Below are positions 1 to 5,616 of a stretch of 7,407 nt of DNA, piece by piece (position 1 is the first letter of the stretch; the number at the start of each line of letters is the position of its first letter). Made by a program: the position numbers and the translations under genes. Source of the stretch: Gammaproteobacteria bacterium (lineage in GTDB: Bacteria; Pseudomonadota; Gammaproteobacteria; Burkholderiales; Burkholderiaceae_E); the NCBI GenBank assembly GCA_030425615.1, contig JAUIAI010000113.1, forward strand, positions 1 to 7,407, read 5' to 3'. Below the pieces are notes generated by a model. That model was not told the DNA's origin and made no database searches. It saw only the letters and a list, made by a program, of their open reading frames with translations.

Positions 1-355
1 GGCCCAGGGCATCAAAATCATGTGCGCGGGCCGTCTGAACGGGGCGGAGATCGCACGGACCGAGTGGTACCGCGAGGGTCGGGTGCCGCTTCATACGCTG
101 CGTGCACATATCGACTACGGCTTCGCCGAGGCCACGACCACCTACGGAATCATCGGTGTCAAGGTCTGGGTCTACCACGGCGAGAATCTCTGCGCGGCCG
201 ACGCCCCGCAGGGCGCGGACCGTGACGCCCCCGGGGGCGAGCGAGAAGACCGTCGCCCGCGTCGCCGCGGACCGGGGGGTCAGCGCTCGGGAAGGCGTCG
301 TGAGAACCGCGACGGTGACGGTGCGGGTGCGCCGGCCGAAGGCGCTCAGGAATAA
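1..355 (+). CDS. rpsC: 30S ribosomal protein S3 (3' part, N-terminus outside window)
   Basis: This is the C-terminal 117 codons of S3, a protein of the 30S head at the mRNA entry channel. The reading phase starts at base 2 and the stop is TAA at 353-355. The family core is clear: AQGIKIMCAGRLNGAEIART, then EWYREGRVPLHTLRAHIDYG and TTYGIIGVKVWVYHGE, which form the conserved S3 C-terminal domain. After that, about 55 residues form a low-complexity tail rich in Arg, Gly, Glu and Pro. By recall, the same segment in E. coli S3 is about 29 residues shorter; long basic/acidic tails like this are known in betaproteobacterial S3. The gene is followed 15 nt later by rplP, the usual S10-operon order. 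The upstream part and start codon cannot be assessed. Confidence 0.97.
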   Translation, partial: AQGIKIMCAGRLNGAEIARTEWYREGRVPLHTLRAHIDYGFAEATTTYGIIGVKVWVYHGENLCAADAPQGADRDAPGGEREDRRPRRRGPGGQRSGRRRENRDGDGAGAPAEGAQE

Positions 356-370
356 TCCGAGGGAATCAAC

Positions 371-787
371 ATGCTGCAACCGAAACGCCGCAAGTACCGC
401 AAGGAGCAGAAGGGCCGGAACACCGGCCTGGCCACCCGCGGCAACACCGTGGCCTTTGGGGAGTTCGGCCTGAAGTCGACCGGCCGCGGTCGCCTCACCG
501 CTCGCCAGATCGAGGCCGCGCGTCGTGCCATGACCCGCCACATCAAGCGGGGCGGCCGCATCTGGATCCGCATCTTTCCGGACAAGCCCATTTCGTCGAA
601 GCCCGCCGAGGTGCGGATGGGTAAGGGCAAGGGTAATCCCGAGTACTGGGTTGCCGAGATCAAGCCCGGCAAGGTGCTCTACGAGATGGACGGGGTGAAC
701 GAATCGCTCGCTCGCGAGGCGTTCCGCCTGGCATCGGCCAAGCTGCCGCTGCCGACCATCTTCGTCTCCCGCATGACGGGCATGTAA
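371..787 (+). CDS. rplP: 50S ribosomal protein L16
   Basis: L16 (138 aa) is a 50S protein that contacts 5S rRNA and helps position A-site tRNA near the peptidyl-transferase region. The N-terminus MLQPKRRKYRKEQKGRNTG is a family signature. It is followed by GRGRLTARQIEAARRAMTR at about residues 38-56 and by PDKPISSKPAEVRMGKGKGN at 70-89. Arg82 corresponds to E. coli Arg81, the residue known to be hydroxylated there; whether it is modified here is not visible. The length of 138 aa matches betaproteobacterial L16; E. coli has 136. The ATG at 371 is preceded by a purine-rich GAGGGA at 359-364 and lies 15 nt after the rpsC stop. The gene is co-directional in the S10 operon. Confidence 0.98.
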   Translation: MLQPKRRKYRKEQKGRNTGLATRGNTVAFGEFGLKSTGRGRLTARQIEAARRAMTRHIKRGGRIWIRIFPDKPISSKPAEVRMGKGKGNPEYWVAEIKPGKVLYEMDGVNESLAREAFRLASAKLPLPTIFVSRMTGM

Positions 788-802
788 GCGAGGTCATCCG
801 AC

Positions 803-997
803 ATGGATCTCAAGGAAATGCGCGGCAAGGACGCCGCGGCGCTGCGTACCGAGCTCACCGAGCTCTACAAGGCCGGCTTCTCGCTGCGGATGCAGCACGC
901 CACGCAGCAACTGAACAACACGGCTCAGCTTCGTCGTAACCGGCGCGACATCGCCCGGGTGCACACCCTGCTGCGCGAGAAGGCAAACGAACAATGA
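803..997 (+). CDS. rpmC: 50S ribosomal protein L29
   Basis: L29 (64 aa) is a small alpha-helical hairpin protein near the polypeptide exit tunnel, part of the docking region for factors such as SRP and trigger factor. The diagnostic part is FSLRMQHATQQLNNTAQLRR at about residues 26-45, followed by RRDIARVHTLLREKANEQ, the standard L29 C-terminal helix. The N-terminal MDLKEMRGKDAAALRTEL matches the family's first helix. The start has GAGGT at 790-794, 8 nt upstream. The stop TGA (995-997) overlaps the rpsQ start in an ATGA arrangement, suggesting translational coupling. The length equals that of Burkholderia-type L29, as recalled. Confidence 0.97.
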   Translation: MDLKEMRGKDAAALRTELTELYKAGFSLRMQHATQQLNNTAQLRRNRRDIARVHTLLREKANEQ

Positions 998-1269
998 GCG
1001 AAACGGAAAAGAGTTCCGGCAAGCGCACGCGGACCCTGGTCGGGAAGGTGGTCAGCGCGAAGATGGACAAGACCGTGGCGGTGCTCGTCGAGCGGCGCAT
1101 GGCGCACCCGCTGTACCGGAAGTACATCGTCCGGTCCAAGAAGTACCTGGCCCATGCCGAACAGCCCTATAACGAGGGCGACACGGTGGAGATCCAGGAG
1201 GGGCGGCCCATTTCCAAGCGCAAGAGCTGGATCGTGACCCGCCGGCTGGCAGAGGCCGTCCAGGTTTGA
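994..1269 (+). CDS. rpsQ: 30S ribosomal protein S17
   Basis: S17 (91 aa) is an OB-fold primary binder of 16S rRNA in the 30S body. The family pattern is RTRTLVGKVVSAKMDKTVAV at about residues 11-30, then HPLYRKYIVRSKKYLAHAE at 38-56 and NEGDTVEIQEGRPISKRKSW at 60-79. The start ATG overlaps the rpmC stop by four bases. An AAGG at 980-983 inside rpmC lies 10 nt upstream and is the likely ribosome binding site. This is the last gene of the S10 operon. It is followed by a 262-nt non-coding stretch carrying the spc promoter. Confidence 0.98.
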   Translation: MSETEKSSGKRTRTLVGKVVSAKMDKTVAVLVERRMAHPLYRKYIVRSKKYLAHAEQPYNEGDTVEIQEGRPISKRKSWIVTRRLAEAVQV

Positions 1270-1288
1270 ACGAGCTGTGTCGGGTCGC

Positions 1289-1317
1289 TTGCGGTTGTCA
1301 GCGGCCCGGCATATAAT
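1289..1317 (+). promoter_or_regulatory. Probable sigma70-type promoter of the spc operon
   Basis: A perfect TATAAT -10 lies at 1312-1317. The best-spaced -35 is TTGCGG at 1289-1294, matching the TTGACA consensus at 3 of 6 positions with a 17-bp spacer. A better hexamer, TTGTCA at 1295-1300, leaves only 11 bp and is unlikely to pair with this -10. Transcription would start near 1323-1325. The location between rpsQ and rplN is where E. coli also has its spc promoter, which supports the call. Confidence 0.7.
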
Positions 1318-1323
1318 GTAAGG

Positions 1324-1531
1324 CTTCGCTTTTGCAGGGCAGGTTCACTTGCCCGGCCAAGGCGCTGAGAGTTGGAGGTCCGCCGGGTCCGCCGGAGCAG
1401 GCCGCCAGCCATCAGATCACATGCCGTCGTCGGTCTTCTTCGGGCCGGGGCGGTATCCAGACCCGTACGGGACCAATACTGACCATCGAGCGGCGCTGCC
1501 GTGGATGGATCAAGTTGGGGCGAGTGAAAAA
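1324..1531 (+). promoter_or_regulatory. Structured 5' leader of the spc mRNA
   Basis: About 208 nt separate the predicted transcription start from the rplN ATG. Two hairpins can be read directly. The first has stem 1337-1343 with 1348-1354 (7 bp including one G-U pair) and a UUCA tetraloop. The second is a two-tier hairpin at 1451-1481: outer stem CGGTAT with ATACTG (one G-U), then an internal loop, then CCC/GGG around GTAC. A 9-bp unit GTCCGCCGG is repeated in tandem at 1378-1395. No intrinsic terminator with a long U tract is seen inside the leader. A regulatory role is inference only. The ribosome binding site before rplN is weak (GGGG at 1517-1520). Confidence 0.4.
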
Positions 1532-1900
1532 ATGATCCAGATGCAGTCGACGCTGGGCGTCGCCGACAATACCGGCGCACGCTCAGTCATGTGTATCAAG
1601 GTGCTCGGTGGCTCCAAACGGCGCTATGCGGGCATCGGCGACATCATCAAGGTGTCGATCAAGGAAGCCCAGCCGCGCGGTCGCGTGAAGAAGGGCGAGA
1701 TCTACAACGCCGTGGTCGTGCGTACCGCCAAGGGCGTGCGTCGTCCGGACGGGTCGCTGATCCGCTTCGACGGCAATGCCGCCGTGCTGCTCAACGCCAA
1801 GCTCGAGCCCATCGGCACGCGCATCTTCGGGCCGGTCACGCGTGAGCTTCGCACCGAGAAGTTCATGAAGATCGTCTCGCTGGCTCCCGAGGTGCTCTGA
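1532..1900 (+). CDS. rplN: 50S ribosomal protein L14
   Basis: L14 (122 aa) binds 23S rRNA at the subunit interface and forms intersubunit bridges. The sequence is almost entirely diagnostic: VADNTGARSVMCIKVLGGSK at residues 10-29, RRYAGIGDIIKVSIKEAQPRG at about 30-50 and VVVRTAKGVRRPDGSLIRFD at 61-80. The ending is IGTRIFGPVTRELRTEKFMK followed by IVSLAPEVL. The start at 1532 gives the universal MIQ N-terminus. In-frame ATGs at 1421 and 1505 exist because the frame is open upstream, but they would add residues foreign to the family. The 122-aa length and LLNAKLEPIG resemble betaproteobacterial rather than E. coli L14 (123 aa). It is the first gene of the spc operon. Confidence 0.98.
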   Translation: MIQMQSTLGVADNTGARSVMCIKVLGGSKRRYAGIGDIIKVSIKEAQPRGRVKKGEIYNAVVVRTAKGVRRPDGSLIRFDGNAAVLLNAKLEPIGTRIFGPVTRELRTEKFMKIVSLAPEVL

Positions 1901-1910
1901 GGAATCCGCC

Positions 1911-2228
1911 ATGAAGAAGATTCGTAAGGGCGACGAGGTCGTGGTCATCGCCGGTCGGGACAAGGGCAAGCGCGGCACTGTGCTGCAGCGTGTCAACGAC
2001 TGGCAGGTGATCGTCGAAGGCGTCAACGTCGTCAAGAAACACCAGCGTCCGAACCCGATGCGTGGCATCGCGGGCGGCATCGCCGACAAGACCATGCCGA
2101 TCGACCAGTCGAACGTCATGCTCTTCAATCCCGCCACGGGCAAGGGCGACAGGGTCGGCATCAAGACGCTCGAGGACGGCACGCGGGTGCGCGTGTACAA
2201 GTCCAACGGCGAGATCGTGAAGGCATAA
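1911..2228 (+). CDS. rplX: 50S ribosomal protein L24
   Basis: L24 (105 aa) is an early assembly-initiator protein of the 50S subunit and lies near the exit tunnel. It begins with a KOW motif: MKKIRKGDEVVVIAGRDKGK, then RGTVLQRV, at about residues 1-28. The L24-specific VIVEGVNVVKKHQRPNPM follows at about 33-50. The rest is the family's C-terminal region with IDQSNVMLFNPATGKGDRVG. TGAGGA at 1898-1903 overlaps the rplN stop and lies 7 nt before the ATG, a good ribosome binding site. Only 10 nt separate it from rplN, and 4 nt from rplE downstream. Confidence 0.97.
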   Translation: MKKIRKGDEVVVIAGRDKGKRGTVLQRVNDWQVIVEGVNVVKKHQRPNPMRGIAGGIADKTMPIDQSNVMLFNPATGKGDRVGIKTLEDGTRVRVYKSNGEIVKA

Positions 2229-2232
2229 CGTC

Positions 2233-2772
2233 ATGGCTCGATTCCAGCAACAGTATCGCGAGCAGGTTGCACCTGCGCTGATGAAGCAGTTCGGATACAA
2301 GTCCGCGATGGAAGTGCCGCGCTTCACCAAGATCACGCTGAACATGGGCGTGGGCGAGGGCGTGGCCGATCGCAAGATGGTCGAGAACGCCGCGGCGGAT
2401 CTCACCCAGATTGCCGGTCAGAAGGCCGTGGTCACCAAGGCCCGCAAGGCCATCGCCGGCTTCAAGATCCGCGAGGGCTACCCCATCGGCTGCATGGTCA
2501 CGCTGCGCGGCCAGCGCATGTTCGAGTTCCTGGATCGCCTGGTCACCATCGCCCTTCCGCGGGTGAGGGACTTCCGCGGCGTGTCGGCCAAGGCCTTCGA
2601 CGGCCGGGGCAACTTCAACATGGGTGTGCGCGAGCAGATCATCTTCCCCGAGATCGAGTACGACAAAGTCGACAAGGTCCGGGGGCTGAACATCAGCATC
2701 ACCACCACCGCCAAGACCGACGAGGAAGCGAAGGCCCTTCTGGCGGCCTTCAAGTTCCCGTTCCGCACCTGA
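2233..2772 (+). CDS. rplE: 50S ribosomal protein L5
   Basis: L5 (179 aa) binds 5S rRNA in the central protuberance and contacts P-site tRNA and S13 across the subunit interface. Family blocks in order are ITLNMGVGEGVADRKMVENA at about residues 34-53, KARKAIAGFKIREGYPIGC at 69-87 and the DFRGVSAKAFDGRGNFNMG block at 113-131. VREQIIFPEIEYDKVDKVRG comes next, and the protein ends in FKFPFRT. The length equals that of E. coli L5. GAAGG at 2219-2223, inside the end of rplX, lies 9 nt before the ATG; with a 4-nt intergenic gap this suggests coupling. In E. coli the S8 autoregulatory mRNA target lies at this gene start; two competing short stems can be drawn here at 2247-2276, but an S8 site is not established. 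Confidence 0.98.
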   Translation: MARFQQQYREQVAPALMKQFGYKSAMEVPRFTKITLNMGVGEGVADRKMVENAAADLTQIAGQKAVVTKARKAIAGFKIREGYPIGCMVTLRGQRMFEFLDRLVTIALPRVRDFRGVSAKAFDGRGNFNMGVREQIIFPEIEYDKVDKVRGLNISITTTAKTDEEAKALLAAFKFPFRT

Positions 2773-2781
2773 GAGGTAGAC

Positions 2782-3087
2782 GTGGCGAAACTTGCAATGA
2801 TCAACCGCGACCTGAAGCGCGCCAAGATGGTCAAGAAGTATGCGGCCAAGCGTGCGGCGCTGCAGGCGATCATCAACGATCAGTCCAAGACCGAGGAAGA
2901 GCGCTATCAGGCCCGGTTGAAGCTGCAGCAGCTCCCGCGTGACGCCAGCCCGACACGGCTGCGCGCCCGTTGCGAGATCACGGGCCGTCCGCGCGGTACT
3001 TACCGCAAGTTCGGTCTGGGGCGCAACAAGCTGCGCCAGGCGGCAATGGCCGGCGAGGTGCCGGGTGTGATCAAGGCGAGCTGGTAA
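2782..3087 (+). CDS. rpsN: 30S ribosomal protein S14 (zinc-independent long form)
   Basis: S14 (101 aa) is a 30S head protein assembling with 16S rRNA near S3, S10 and S19. The length and the single Cys (Cys64) identify the C-minus form, which lacks the CxxC zinc motifs of the short 61-aa type. The C-terminal half, RARCEITGRPRGTYRKFGLG then RNKLRQAAMAGEVPGVIKASW, is diagnostic. The N-terminal half is a basic helical extension, LKRAKMVKKYAAKRAALQAI. The start codon is GTG at 2782, with GAGGT at 2773-2777 only 4 nt upstream. The gap after rplE is 9 nt. No ATG start would give the family N-terminus MAK, so GTG is chosen. Confidence 0.97.
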   Translation: MAKLAMINRDLKRAKMVKKYAAKRAALQAIINDQSKTEEERYQARLKLQQLPRDASPTRLRARCEITGRPRGTYRKFGLGRNKLRQAAMAGEVPGVIKASW

Positions 3088-3098
3088 AGGAATCCCCC

Positions 3099-3494
3099 AT
3101 GAGCATGAGTGATCCCATCGCCGATATGTTCACCCGCATCCGCAACGCGCAGATGGTGGACAAAGTGTCGGTTTCCATGCCGTCGTCGAAGCTCAAAGTG
3201 GCCATTGCCCAGTTGCTGAAGGACGAAGGCTACATCGAGGCGTTCGAGGTCAAGCGCGACGGCAAGCACCCCGAACTGCAGGTGCAGCTCAAGTACTACG
3301 CCGGCCAGCCGGTGATCGAGCGTATCGAGCGGGTATCCAAGCCCGGGCTGCGTGTTTACAAGGCGCGCGACGATCTGCCCAAGGTCATGAACGGTCTCGG
3401 AGTGGCCATCGTCACCACGTCCAAGGGTGTGATGACCGACCGTCACGCCCGTGCCAATGGCGTGGGCGGTGAAGTCATCGGCTACGTCGCCTGA
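3099..3494 (+). CDS. rpsH: 30S ribosomal protein S8
   Basis: S8 (131 aa) is a primary binder of the 16S rRNA central domain, and in E. coli it is the feedback repressor of the spc operon. Diagnostic segments are MSMSDPIADMFTRIRNAQ at the start, MPSSKLKVAIAQLLKDEGYI at 27-46, RVSKPGLRVYKARDDLPKV at 78-96 and VTTSKGVMTDRHARANGVGG near the C-terminus. Two ATGs (3099 and 3105) could start it. The first gives the MSM N-terminus shared with E. coli and has AGGA at 3088-3091, 7 nt upstream, so it is preferred. The gap after rpsN is 11 nt. Confidence 0.98.
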   Translation: MSMSDPIADMFTRIRNAQMVDKVSVSMPSSKLKVAIAQLLKDEGYIEAFEVKRDGKHPELQVQLKYYAGQPVIERIERVSKPGLRVYKARDDLPKVMNGLGVAIVTTSKGVMTDRHARANGVGGEVIGYVA

Positions 3495-3507
3495 ATCGGA
3501 GTTCAAC

Positions 3508-4041
3508 ATGTCACGCGTTGCACGTCTGCCGATCGAGGTTCCGAACGGCGTCGACATCAACCTGAGCGCCGAGGCCATCACGGTCAAGGGCGGCAAGGAA
3601 ACCCTGTCCCAGGCTCTGCACCCCGGCGTCCGCATCGAGCGCGAAGATTCCGCGCTGACGGTCGTGGCCGCCGACGAGAGCCGCGAAGCGCACGCGCTTT
3701 CCGGCACGTTCCGCGCTCTCATCGCGAACATGGTTCATGGGGTCACGAAAGGATTCGAGAAGCGTCTGTCGCTCGTCGGCGTGGGCTATCGTGCCCAGTC
3801 CCAGGGTCAGAGTCTGAATCTGTCGCTCGGCTTCTCGCACCCGGTGGTCTACAAGCTGCCGCAGGGTGTCACGGCCGAGACGCCCAGCCAGACCGAGATC
3901 GTGATCAAGGGTGCCGACAAGCAGAAGGTCGGGCAGGTCGCGGCCGAGTTGCGGGCAATCCGCCCGCCCGAGCCGTACAAGGGCAAGGGCGTCCGCTATT
4001 CGGACGAGCGTATCTCCCTCAAGGAGACCAAGAAGAAATGA
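3508..4041 (+). CDS. rplF: 50S ribosomal protein L6
   Basis: L6 (177 aa) has two similar alpha/beta domains and sits near the sarcin-ricin loop and the L7/L12 stalk base, where translation factors bind. Domain 1 (about 1-81) has MSRVARLPIEVPNGVDINLS and the LSGTFRALIANMVHGVTKGF block. Domain 2 has KRLSLVGVGYRAQSQGQSLN at 85-104, LGFSHPVVYKLPQGV at 107-121 and the diagnostic IRPPEPYKGKGVRY at 151-164. The length equals that of E. coli L6. GGAG at 3498-3501 lies 6 nt before the ATG. The stop TGA overlaps the rplR start as ATGA. Confidence 0.98.
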   Translation: MSRVARLPIEVPNGVDINLSAEAITVKGGKETLSQALHPGVRIEREDSALTVVAADESREAHALSGTFRALIANMVHGVTKGFEKRLSLVGVGYRAQSQGQSLNLSLGFSHPVVYKLPQGVTAETPSQTEIVIKGADKQKVGQVAAELRAIRPPEPYKGKGVRYSDERISLKETKKK

Positions 4042-4400
4042 TGGCGAACCGCAATCAGCGCCGTTTGCGCCGCGCGCGCCAGACGCGCATCAAGATCCGC
4101 GAACTGCGGACCAACCGGTTGTTGGTCTTCCGCTCGAACGCGCACATCTACGCCTCGATCACCGACGCCAGCGGTTCGAAGGTGCTGGTTTCCGCCTCCA
4201 CCGTCGAGGACGGTGTCAAGGGACAGGTCAGTGGCAACGGCGGCAACGTCGGTGCCGCGTCGGCGGTGGGCAAGGCCATCGCCGAAAAGGCACTCAAGGC
4301 CGGCATCGATCAGGTTTCTTTCGATCGTTCCGGCTATCGCTACCACGGGCGCGTCCGCGCGCTGGCCGAGGCCGCGCGCGAAGCCGGTCTGAAGTTCTGA
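4038..4400 (+). CDS. rplR: 50S ribosomal protein L18
   Basis: L18 (120 aa) binds 5S rRNA with L5 and L25 and helps carry it into the central protuberance. The N-terminus is strongly basic (NQRRLRRARQTRIKIRELRT), as usual for the rRNA-binding tail. Core signatures are HIYASITDASGSKVLVSAST at about 37-56, AVGKAIAEKALKAGI at 76-90 and the diagnostic VSFDRSGYRYHGRVRALAEA at 93-112. Residues 62-74 are Gly-rich and a few residues longer than in E. coli L18 (117 aa). Two adjacent ATGs (4038, 4041) are possible. AAGGAG at 4021-4026 is 11 nt from the first and 14 nt from the second, so 4038, which makes the ATGA overlap with rplF, is preferred; the difference is one Met. Confidence 0.97.
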   Translation: MMANRNQRRLRRARQTRIKIRELRTNRLLVFRSNAHIYASITDASGSKVLVSASTVEDGVKGQVSGNGGNVGAASAVGKAIAEKALKAGIDQVSFDRSGYRYHGRVRALAEAAREAGLKF

Positions 4401-4422
4401 TCGGGTCGCAGGGAGTCACGAA

Positions 4423-4941
4423 ATGGCAAGAATTCAGGCACGCGTAGGCGCCGAGGACCGGGACGACGGCCTTCGCGAGAAGATGATCGCGGTGAACCGC
4501 GTGACGAAGGTGGTCAAGGGCGGCCGGATCCTCGGTTTCGCGGCACTCACCGTCGTGGGCGACGGAGACGGCCGGGTCGGCATGGGCAAGGGCAAGTCGC
4601 GCGAGGTGCCGCTGGCCGTCCAGAAGGCCATGGACGAGGCGCGTCGCAAGATGTTCAAGGTCAGCCTCAAGGGCGGTACCGTGCACCACGCGGTCATCGG
4701 CCGGCACGGTGCTTCGAAGGTCCTGGTGGCACGGGCCCCCGAAGGGACGGGGATCATCGCAGGCGGTCCGATGCGTGCGGTCTTCGAGGTTCTCGGGGTG
4801 TCCGACATCGTGGCCAAGAGCCATGGTTCCAGCAATCCCTACAACCTGGTGCGCGCGACGCTGGATGCGCTGCAGCGCATCAACACCCCGTCCGAGATTG
4901 CCGCCAAGCGCGGCAAATCGGTCGAGGAGATCGCGGCATGA
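4423..4941 (+). CDS. rpsE: 30S ribosomal protein S5
   Basis: S5 (172 aa) is a 30S body protein near the decoding region and mRNA entry, linked in E. coli to translational fidelity and spectinomycin sensitivity. The N-terminal double-stranded-RNA-binding-like domain shows REKMIAVNRVTKVVKGGRIL at about 18-37 and ALTVVGDGDGRVGMGKGKSR at 41-60. The C-terminal domain shows EGTGIIAGGPMRAVFEVLGV at 107-126, YNLVRATLDAL and AAKRGKSVEEIAA. The VNRVTKVVKGGR loop looks ordinary, with no obvious spectinomycin-resistance change, although I can only compare by memory. GGGAG at 4411-4415 is 7 nt before the ATG. The stop overlaps rpmD as ATGA. Confidence 0.98.
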   Translation: MARIQARVGAEDRDDGLREKMIAVNRVTKVVKGGRILGFAALTVVGDGDGRVGMGKGKSREVPLAVQKAMDEARRKMFKVSLKGGTVHHAVIGRHGASKVLVARAPEGTGIIAGGPMRAVFEVLGVSDIVAKSHGSSNPYNLVRATLDALQRINTPSEIAAKRGKSVEEIAA

Positions 4942-5120
4942 GCAACAAGACCGTGAAAGTAACCCTGGTGCGCAGCCCGATCGGCACTCGCGCCAAACAC
5001 CGCGCCACGGTTCTGGGTCTCGGGCTGAAGAAGCTCAACCAGACCCGTGAGCTCGAGGATACGCCGGCGGTGCGGGGCATGATCACCCGCGTCGCCTATC
5101 TGGTGCGGGTCGAAGACTGA
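4938..5120 (+). CDS. rpmD: 50S ribosomal protein L30
   Basis: L30 (60 aa) is a small 50S protein present in many but not all bacteria. The sequence VKVTLVRSPIGTRAKHRATV at 6-25 and LGLGLKKLNQTRELEDTPAV at 26-45, followed by RGMITRVAYLVRVED, is the standard family pattern at the standard length. The ATG overlaps the rpsE stop by four bases. A strong GAGGAG at 4924-4929, inside rpsE, lies 8 nt upstream and supports coupled translation. It sits between rpsE and rplO as in E. coli. Nothing odd is seen. Confidence 0.97.
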   Translation: MSNKTVKVTLVRSPIGTRAKHRATVLGLGLKKLNQTRELEDTPAVRGMITRVAYLVRVED

Positions 5121-5143
5121 CCGCGCCATTCGGAGTCTGAGTC

Positions 5144-5575
5144 ATGCGACTGAACACAATCAAACCTGCCGCCGGCAGCAAGAAATCCCGCCTGCGTGTG
5201 GGCCGCGGTATCGGGTCCGGTCTCGGAAAGACTGCCGGCCGGGGCCACAAGGGTCAGAAATCCCGAGCCGGCGGTTTTCACAAGCTCGGGTTCGAAGGCG
5301 GCCAGATGCCGATGCACCGGCGTCTGCCCAAGCGCGGCTTCAAGTCGCGCACGGCCGGCGACGTGGCCGAGGTTCGTCTGTCCGAGTTGCAGAAACTCGA
5401 CGCGGCCGAGGTCGATCTCCTGACGCTGAAGGCGGCGAACATCGTGCCGCAGCTGGCCAAAGGTGCGAAAGTGATCCTGTCCGGTGCCATCGAGCGTGCG
5501 GTCACCCTGAAGGGCCTGACGGCCACCAAGGGTGCGAAGGCCGCCATCGAGGCGGCCGGCGGCTCGGTCGCCTGA
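5144..5575 (+). CDS. rplO: 50S ribosomal protein L15
   Basis: L15 (143 aa) is a late-assembling 50S protein with a long basic N-terminal extension that threads into 23S rRNA. The extension is unmistakable: RVGRGIGSGLGKTAGRGHKG at about 18-37, then QKSRAGGFHKLGFEGGQMPM at 38-57 and HRRLPKRGFKS. The C-terminal globular domain shows VILSGAIERAVTLKGLTATK at about 110-129 and ends AIEAAGGSVA. The length is like E. coli (144 aa). GGAG at 5132-5135 lies 8 nt before the ATG, and the gap after rpmD is 23 nt. A 41-nt gap follows before secY. Confidence 0.98.
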   Translation: MRLNTIKPAAGSKKSRLRVGRGIGSGLGKTAGRGHKGQKSRAGGFHKLGFEGGQMPMHRRLPKRGFKSRTAGDVAEVRLSELQKLDAAEVDLLTLKAANIVPQLAKGAKVILSGAIERAVTLKGLTATKGAKAAIEAAGGSVA

Positions 5576-5616
5576 ACGGCATCCCCGAGCACTGAACCCC
5601 AACCGGCGACGCTGAC

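Noticed and set aside
1295..1300. TTGTCA as the -35 of the spc promoter
   Set aside because: It matches the consensus better than TTGCGG but lies only 11 bp from TATAAT, far from the usual 16-18 bp.
1462..1471. CCCGTACGGG palindrome as an operator site
   Set aside because: It is a single 10-bp palindrome well downstream of the predicted start and better explained as the inner part of the 1451-1481 leader hairpin.
1421..1531. Earlier in-frame ATG starts for rplN (1421, 1505)
   Set aside because: L14 proteins begin with MIQ, and the extra residues resemble nothing in the family. The extension reflects an open leader frame.
1167..1580. Long open frame on the minus strand across the spc leader
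   Set aside because: It overlaps the promoter, rpsQ and rplN, has no recognisable domain or ribosome binding site, and is expected from GC-rich codon bias opposite real genes.
1583..2405. Minus-strand open frames opposite rplN, rplX and rplE
   Set aside because: Both are antisense to confident genes, with no family resemblance and no intergenic space of their own.
3105..3107. Second ATG as the rpsH start
   Set aside because: The ATG at 3099 gives the MSM N-terminus conserved with E. coli S8 and has better spacing to AGGA at 3088-3091.
3000..3731. 243-codon open frame on the minus strand opposite rpsN, rpsH and rplF
   Set aside because: It lies wholly antisense to three certain ribosomal genes, and its His/Asp/Arg-rich composition is typical of an antisense GC-rich shadow frame.
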